Part shown: piece after piece, positions 59,342 through 64,000 of the stretch | How positions within the stretch are numbered: the first letter of the stretch is position 1 | Layout: every line of letters starts with the position of its first letter | DNA from: Herpetosiphon aurantiacus DSM 785 | GTDB taxonomy: Bacteria > Chloroflexota > Chloroflexia > Chloroflexales > Herpetosiphonaceae | Length of the DNA stretch: 64,000 nucleotides | Direction: 5' to 3' | Assembly (NCBI GenBank): GCA_000018565.1 | Contig: CP000875.1 | Coordinates: 5,471,199 to 5,535,198, forward strand | Made by a program: the position numbers and the translations under genes | The notes under the pieces: model-generated | What the model was told of the DNA's origin: nothing | Databases searched by the model: none | Seen by the model: the letters and a program-made list of their open reading frames with translations, nothing else

Positions 59342-61667
59342 CGTCCCATAGCTCCAATAATTCGCGCCATTCGTTTTCAAGTTCCTCGCGGCGGGCAGCA
59401 TAGTAGATATGATCAACGCCATCTTCATCGCGATAGACCAGATCGACCTGTGAACGCATTGGCCGCATATAGCCGATGTTGCCCCACCAACGCACCGAGG
59501 CTTCGTCGATTGGCAAATCTTCGAGGAACATGCGTGCAGCATATTCGCGAACTGTGCCTTGTTCTAGATCTTGGTCGCGCCATGGGTCGCTGACCTCGCC
59601 GCTGCGCAAATTGCGGAAGCGGAACGAGCGGCCAAAATCGCTTTCTTCCATCGCCACAACTTCGATGCCAGTAGTTGGCGGCTTGACGCGAATCAAATTG
59701 AGCCATGCTTCGGTCAATTTGGCGCGAGTTACATCGTTGAAGGTTTGGAAATCTTCATCTTCTTTATTTTTCATGGCTAGATCAAAGCGAATTTTTTCAT
59801 CGTTGCCGTAAATGCGCCAAAGCCCGCCACGGCCTTTCCAACGATATTTGCGATCGCCCCAAGGCATCCAATCGTCTTCGCCATCGGTTTGCTCATCGTC
59901 GATCGGCGCAGTAAAGCCGCGTGGCGTACTAATCGGCGCATGATCATCGTTGACATTCAGATCAACGCCGAAATTATCGTTGATGCCAAGCAATGAACGC
60001 CAGCCTTCGCCAAGCCCCCATTCGGAAACACCATAGAAAATATGGTCGATCACGCCTGAGGCATCACGATGAATCAGATCGTATTTGGTGCGATTGCCTT
60101 GTTGGAAGGTACGCCACACGCCGAGCCGCCCGTACCAACGCACATCTTCGTTGAGGTCGATTTTGGCATCGCGCAATTCTTCGTGGCGAGCGATGGCATA
60201 CGCCCACAAGCCTTGGGCACGATCCCGCTCAACCCCAGTCGTGGTGCGCAAATCACGTACTTCATAGGTCCAAACTGCGTTGCGCTTTTGTTCGCTAACA
60301 ATCTCGACCCCAGAGCGTGGCAATTCCAAATCTTCGCCATTATCGAGTGGTGACATGGTGCTACGAACTAAGGCTCGTCGGGCGAGTTGCAATAATTCTT
60401 CGCGATTTGCAACATGGGTTTGATCATCGCGGCGCACATAGACCGTGCCATTGCTCGCGACGTAGGGCGGTAATTCATCAGTTTTAACTTCGACCCGCAC
60501 CACATCACGTTCTTGATATTGCATTAATTCTAGGCTGAGGCTGGGTTGAGGATCAAGATGTTGGGCTACGAGGTGCTTAATTTGCTCGCTAATCACGGTT
60601 GGCGAGACAGTTTGCTCACCATCAGTCCCGATTAACAAAACCCCACCATCGGCGTTAGCGAGGGCGGCAATATCGTGCCAAGCTTGCGCCAAATACTCCT
60701 CGGTTGCCGGACGGGCAATTAAGTGGCGCGAATCGCCATTCAGTCGCACGTTATCAATCTCCCATTGCTTTTGGTCGCGGCGTGGTACGCGAACCTTATC
60801 GATTTGCTTGCTATTGAACAAAGCTTTGAGCGCATCGAACGAGGCTTCGGGCAACAAGGCCTCGAAATAGCGATCGCCTACGCCATAGACTTTTTTGCTT
60901 TCTGGATCATCGGCATCAGCTCGACTAATACGATGGGCATCGGAGCCTTGGATGCAAAACATTGGCCGTTCGTAATAGGTATGTTGACCATTATAAAAAT
61001 TTGGGCTGAGGTAGCTCTCGTGCGAAGCGTAGAAATGTACAAATTCTAAGGCGTGCAAATAGGGGCTTTGAGTGGCGGCAACCCGTGATTGACCGCTATT
61101 GCCAAAGCGAATTGACTCGCTGACGACACCCGCATGGGCATTGACATGGGCGGCGATCACAATCCCGCCAGCGCGATGAATAATTTCGTAGGCTTCGGTC
61201 ACATGTTTGGTGTTGGAGATAGAGCACGAGCCAGCTTTTAATTCTTGGGCGGGAATCCCCAATTGCAACAAGACCGCTTCGAGCACACTTAATGGGGTAG
61301 TGGGGGCAAAAAGCGCCAAAATATGTGAGCCATAATGGCTCGTAAACTCAAAACCAGGCAGCACCGTCAATTGGGCTAGCAATTGTTGATATTCGCCGTA
61401 GCGTTCGCGCTCCTCGGGCGTACAGCGATCGGCTTGGACAAAACGTTCGAGTAAGGCCAGTTCATCGCGAAATTGTTCATAGCCGCGAATCGTATTGTGG
61501 TCGGTAAAGGCAATAATATCGAGTTGGTGGGCGGCAGCAGCCCGCAAAATATCGAGATAACTTACCTCTGGTTCAGCATAATCTTCAGATGCTGGTGTAT
61601 GGATATGTAAATCTAAACGCATCCATCGCTCGGAAACCGCAGATACCTGCTCATCGCTAAAGGTCAT
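59334..61667 (-). CDS. PHP-domain protein with AlbA_2-like domain and three repeats of an unknown module
   Basis: A 777-residue protein. Residues about 15-250 form a PHP phosphoesterase domain: DLHIHTPAS (first His pair), FTDHN, PGFEFTSHYG, IAAHVNAHAG and GSDAHRISRA keep metal-binding His and Asp residues. Residues about 320-430 match the Schlafen-type AlbA_2 domain (IAALANADGGVLLIGTDG; ASNGTVYVRRDDQTHVANRE). Then three copies (about 465-561, 608-660, 680-772) share RWYGxxGxxRxF...DLxxRDxxGVxDHIxY...WRxLL; the middle copy is shortest. Start: ATG 61667, weak ribosome site. It overlaps the ubiX-like gene by 8 nt. PHP plus AlbA_2 suggests nucleic-acid processing or defence, unproven. Repeat module unrecognised. 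Confidence 0.75.
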   Translation of the reverse strand: MTFSDEQVSAVSERWMRLDLHIHTPASEDYAEPEVSYLDILRAAAAHQLDIIAFTDHNTIRGYEQFRDELALLERFVQADRCTPEERERYGEYQQLLAQLTVLPGFEFTSHYGSHILALFAPTTPLSVLEAVLLQLGIPAQELKAGSCSISNTKHVTEAYEIIHRAGGIVIAAHVNAHAGVVSESIRFGNSGQSRVAATQSPYLHALEFVHFYASHESYLSPNFYNGQHTYYERPMFCIQGSDAHRISRADADDPESKKVYGVGDRYFEALLPEASFDALKALFNSKQIDKVRVPRRDQKQWEIDNVRLNGDSRHLIARPATEEYLAQAWHDIAALANADGGVLLIGTDGEQTVSPTVISEQIKHLVAQHLDPQPSLSLELMQYQERDVVRVEVKTDELPPYVASNGTVYVRRDDQTHVANREELLQLARRALVRSTMSPLDNGEDLELPRSGVEIVSEQKRNAVWTYEVRDLRTTTGVERDRAQGLWAYAIARHEELRDAKIDLNEDVRWYGRLGVWRTFQQGNRTKYDLIHRDASGVIDHIFYGVSEWGLGEGWRSLLGINDNFGVDLNVNDDHAPISTPRGFTAPIDDEQTDGEDDWMPWGDRKYRWKGRGGLWRIYGNDEKIRFDLAMKNKEDEDFQTFNDVTRAKLTEAWLNLIRVKPPTTGIEVVAMEESDFGRSFRFRNLRSGEVSDPWRDQDLEQGTVREYAARMFLEDLPIDEASVRWWGNIGYMRPMRSQVDLVYRDEDGVDHIYYAARREELENEWRELLELWDDE

Positions 61668-61813
61668 TTTCCGTTTTACTCCATCAAGATCAATGTTTTT
61701 ATTTCGCCAAAAACTCTCGACTTCTCAAGCCGATTTTGCCCGTCATGATACCTCAATCTGCTCAGAGCAGCAATTTACTTAAAATTGACCAATCGATCGC
61801 AAATATGTTCTAC

Positions 61814-61829
61814 TGTTTCCCGTGAAACC
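61814..61829. promoter_or_regulatory. parS-like palindrome 1
   Basis: TGTTTCCCGTGAAACC differs from the ParB-binding consensus TGTTTCACGTGAAACA at two positions and is a near-palindrome. It lies 38 bp to the left of the DnaA-box cluster in a non-coding gap. Confidence 0.6.
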
Positions 61830-61863
61830 ATTAATTTCTCGCTATTTTGGCTTAGTTATCAAG

Positions 61864-61933
61864 AAGTTATCCACAGCATGTGGATAACTTTAGTTAATTG
61901 CTAATGTGGAAAAGCTGTGGGAAATGTGCATAA
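61864..61933. promoter_or_regulatory. Cluster of DnaA boxes
   Basis: Two perfect 9-mers face each other: TTATCCACA (61867-61875) and TGTGGATAA (61879-61887), inside a longer perfect palindrome 61864-61890. Near matches follow on the same strand as the second box: TGTGGAAAA (61905-61913), TGTGGGAAA (61916-61924) and TGTGCATAA (61925-61933). AT-rich DNA follows to about 61975. Such density suggests an origin, a DnaA-titration site or a DnaA-controlled promoter. No dnaA gene is in the window, so the origin claim is open. Confidence 0.7.
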
Positions 61934-62030
61934 CATAGCCAAATTAGGCATTAACGTTAATTCAATGTTAAGCAACCGAGGACTATTGCGCATATGTTTC
62001 ACAAGTTAGGCCAAGCATTGCCCAAAAAGA

Positions 62031-62060
62031 ACAGCGTACCCTTGCATAAGAGTACGCTGT
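62031..62060 (-). terminator. Terminator of the UPF0173 hydrolase gene
   Basis: ACAGCGTAC / GTACGCTGT, a perfect 9-bp stem with a 12-nt loop, followed on the minus strand by TCTTTTTGGG. It starts 35 nt after the hydrolase stop. Confidence 0.8.
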
Positions 62061-62077
62061 CTAATCAAACTGCTAAA

Positions 62078-62093
62078 TGTTTCACGGGAAACA
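62078..62093. promoter_or_regulatory. parS-like palindrome 2
   Basis: TGTTTCACGGGAAACA matches the parS consensus with one change and sits inside a 22-bp palindrome (AAATGTTTC ... GAAACATTT, 62075-62096) at the stop codon of the hydrolase gene. With the copy at 61814 it brackets the DnaA boxes. Confidence 0.7.
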
Positions 62094-62094
62094 T

Positions 62095-62820
62095 TTAGGC
62101 TGGGTAAGTCCAAGCTTCGCCAGGTTGCAACGCAACGATTGCGGTGTTGAGCTGAAGTTTGTTTAATTCGCTCTGCAACGCCTCGGGGTTGCCATGCAAG
62201 GCTGGGAATGTGCCATAGTGTTCTGGGATAGCAAATTTGGAGCCAATTAATTTGAGTGCATGCGCGGCTTGGCGTGGCCCCATAGTATAAAAATCGCCAA
62301 TTGGCAAAATGGTCACATTCGGCTGATAAATCTCGCCCATCAGAGCCATATCGCCGTGAACACAGGTATCGCCAGTGTGATACACCACGCAGCCATCGGA
62401 AAATTCGAGGATAAAGCCACAAGGATCGCCCAAGTAGAGCGAAATACTGCCGCTGGAGATACTGCTGCTGTGGTGCGCTGTAGTTAAGGTTGCTTTGATG
62501 CCAGCAAGCTCGATACAACCACCTTTGTTGAAGCCAATACATTGTGTCGCATCGACACCTTGGCCTTGCACCCAGCCAATCAGTTCGACAATGCCAGCGA
62601 CCGGTGCTTTGGTTTGCTGCGCCAGCGTGATAGCGTTACCAGTATGATCCATATGGCCGTGAGTGAGCAAAATTGCATCGACATGTTCGAGTTCGGCTTT
62701 GGCAGACTCAGGAAAACTAGGATTGCCCTCGTACCAAGGGTCAAGCACAATCCGTTTGCCTTCGGGCGTGACAAATAAAAAGCTGGCGTGACCAAGCCAA
62801 GTGATGGTTGTGTTGGCCAT
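62095..62820 (-). CDS. UPF0173 metal-dependent hydrolase (metallo-beta-lactamase fold)
   Basis: A 241-residue protein with the metal motif ILLTHGHMDHTGNA (H-x-H-x-D-H), the start ITWLGHASFLFVTPEGKRIV typical of UPF0173/YtkL-like hydrolases, VVYHTGDTCVHGDMAL and IPEHYGTFPALHG near the end. Family members act on unknown small substrates; UlaG relatives are lactonases. Start: ATG 62820 with AAGGAGA about 8 nt upstream; the frame to 62850 lacks support. It is followed by a terminator; the stop codon abuts a parS-like palindrome. The downstream gap carries DnaA boxes, which need not relate to this gene. Confidence 0.88.
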   Translation of the reverse strand: MANTTITWLGHASFLFVTPEGKRIVLDPWYEGNPSFPESAKAELEHVDAILLTHGHMDHTGNAITLAQQTKAPVAGIVELIGWVQGQGVDATQCIGFNKGGCIELAGIKATLTTAHHSSSISSGSISLYLGDPCGFILEFSDGCVVYHTGDTCVHGDMALMGEIYQPNVTILPIGDFYTMGPRQAAHALKLIGSKFAIPEHYGTFPALHGNPEALQSELNKLQLNTAIVALQPGEAWTYPA

Positions 62821-62865
62821 GAAATAATCTCCTTGCACACCAAAATACAACTACTCGCTAAAATT

Positions 62866-64000
62866 CTACCACAGCCGCTCGAACAACGGCAGGGTTTCTA
62901 AGGGCGCAGGATAATTGTAGAGCCAGGTTTCACCCTCGAATTTCTCGCCAGTCCAATAATCGCGCCAGCCACCTTCAGGCAAATAAATGTCACGTTGGTA
63001 GTGGTTGGCTTGGAGCATTGGCGCAACCAAGTATTGCTCGCCAAACAACCATTGATCACCAATAAAGCGCGTGCTGGCATCGTCGGGATAGTGCCACCAC
63101 AAAGGCCGAACTAAAGGCGTACCATCGGTGATGGTCGCTTGCACCAATTCGGCAATGTATGGCTCTAGCTCAGCGTGCAATTGAGCATAGCGCTGGCAAA
63201 TCTGGCTGGTTTCTACATCGTACTGCCATGGCGCGATTGAAAATTGCATCGCTGGCAATAATGCCGTGACTTGCGTCCAACGAATCAGCAACTCGCGCTC
63301 GGGAAATTCACCGTTATAGGCGTTGCCGCCGATCATATCGGGCAGCACATAGGGATAACCGATCACGCTCATCGCAAGCGCTTGGGTAACGACCGCATGC
63401 AAGCCATTGTCCATGCCCCAACGACTCCATTTGTCCCATTCGCGGAAGAAGATTGGTTGCTGTTGCGAGCGCCAACCAGTTCGTACCTCTGTCCATTGCC
63501 ACGATTTGGCCACAAAAGCCACATAGCGATCACTATATTGGTTGGGAGTCATCGGCAGATGGGTTTTGGCTTCGGCGGGTAGAAAATTCCCTTCAGCGCC
63601 GTCAAATTTAAAACCATCGATGCCATACAAGGTTTGCAAGCGCTCCAAACCTGCTTGCCACCAAGCCAAGGCAGCAGGATTCGAGACATCCAACAAACCG
63701 CCCCAACCTTGCCACCAACGGGTCAAATACGGTTGATCGTTGGCGGGATGTTTGACCAAATAGCCATTAGCAGTAGCTTCAGCAAAAGCCGCGCTCTTTG
63801 GATCGAAAAATGGTGGAATCCACAAGGTTACTTTATAGCCAAGCTGATGCAATTGATCGACCATAGCCTTGGGATCGGGAAACTTGCGCCGATCGAATTC
63901 TAAATCGCCATAAGCAGTTTGCCAGCGATCGTCGATCTCTAGCACCGAATATGGATACTGTTGGTCGATAATTTCTTGGGCAAACGCCAGCGTTTGAGCT
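62866..64000 (-). CDS. GH31 family alpha-glycosidase, N-terminal part outside the window
   Basis: The frame is open to the right window edge, so the N-terminal part of a GH31 enzyme is missing; 378 codons are seen. They include VLEIDDRWQTAYGDLEFDRR, the barrel strand KVTLWIPPFFDP, the nucleophile region IDGFKFDGAEGNF (Asp after KF), PIFFREWDKWSRWGM and ALLPAMQFSIAPW, then a C-terminal beta domain (YLPEGGWRDYWTGEKFEGET). GH31 enzymes hydrolyse terminal alpha-glucosides or alpha-xylosides. The exact substrate is not known without the missing N-terminus. Ends 45 nt upstream of the hydrolase start, so co-transcription is possible. Confidence 0.88.
   Translation of the reverse strand, partial: AQTLAFAQEIIDQQYPYSVLEIDDRWQTAYGDLEFDRRKFPDPKAMVDQLHQLGYKVTLWIPPFFDPKSAAFAEATANGYLVKHPANDQPYLTRWWQGWGGLLDVSNPAALAWWQAGLERLQTLYGIDGFKFDGAEGNFLPAEAKTHLPMTPNQYSDRYVAFVAKSWQWTEVRTGWRSQQQPIFFREWDKWSRWGMDNGLHAVVTQALAMSVIGYPYVLPDMIGGNAYNGEFPERELLIRWTQVTALLPAMQFSIAPWQYDVETSQICQRYAQLHAELEPYIAELVQATITDGTPLVRPLWWHYPDDASTRFIGDQWLFGEQYLVAPMLQANHYQRDIYLPEGGWRDYWTGEKFEGETWLYNYPAPLETLPLFERLW

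Overview
The window reads as chromosomal DNA of a mesophilic, menaquinone-using, aerobic bacterium, most likely a filamentous member of the Chloroflexota (Herpetosiphon-like). This is inferred from the gene mix: a heme A synthase, a mevalonate kinase, FtsJ/THUMP and RlmN rRNA methyltransferases, many TPR or zinc-ribbon Ser/Thr kinases, 7TM sensors, and secreted proteins with WxxNGGLxxFGYP / YFERxRFExHP modules. Intergenic DNA is rich in short tandem heptamers and C-rich palindromes. No rRNA or tRNA genes were seen; there is one tmRNA. All family assignments come from reading motifs, not from database searches.

Layout. 1-4180: end of a membrane glycosyltransferase-like gene, ctaA, an endonuclease III gene, an alpha/beta hydrolase and several palindromic repeats. 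4192-7760: a compact NAD operon (nrtR, nadE, pncA, minus strand) with a well-formed promoter and a candidate NrtR operator. 7965-9482: hpf with a long leader, then sixA. 9542-15802: three tandem secreted beta-propeller paralogues, each with its own promoter and terminator, showing mosaic identity that suggests gene conversion. 15813-19410: ATP-grasp plus GNAT pair, a MITE-like palindrome and a secreted glycoside hydrolase sharing the same C-terminal module as the triplet. 19835-22647: a double ThyX-like gene with a TIGR02587/TIGR02588-type pair. 22974-24002: a degenerate GyrB-like ATPase/transducer protein between two 150-bp direct repeats. 24259-28405: two rRNA methyltransferases and an NCS2 purine permease.

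28488-29174 is a sharply AT-rich gene encoding a CBS plus HEPN-like protein, probably acquired. 29315-38332 is a minus-strand run of signalling genes (REC-REC-GGDEF, 7TM-GAF-HTH, Nudix / Ser-Thr kinase-TPR / Nudix), a GT2 glycosyltransferase and mevalonate kinase. 39385-46480: an RND exporter with an unusual repeat-bearing insert, divergent from a MarR regulator and an inositol-phosphatase-family gene, then a zinc-ribbon kinase. 46524-46882 is ssrA (tmRNA) on the minus strand with a readable tag. 47383-53123: a Nudix gene, an aminotransferase, a membrane-anchored epimerase and a nucleotidyltransferase (surface sugar genes), and a stressosome-like STAS protein. 53286-56177: copA-copZ with a copper-type operator. 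56431-61667: GT4, a BldC-like HTH, UbiE/MenG, UbiX and a PHP-AlbA_2 protein with three repeats of an unknown module. 61814-62093 holds a cluster of DnaA boxes bracketed by two parS-like palindromes, a candidate replication or segregation site. The window closes with a UPF0173 hydrolase and a truncated GH31 glycosidase.

The strongest candidates for something undescribed are the GyrB-like relic flanked by direct repeats, the CBS-HEPN gene, the PHP-AlbA_2 repeat protein, the DnaA/parS cluster, and the heptamer tracts that fill intercistronic gaps exactly from stop codon to Shine-Dalgarno.
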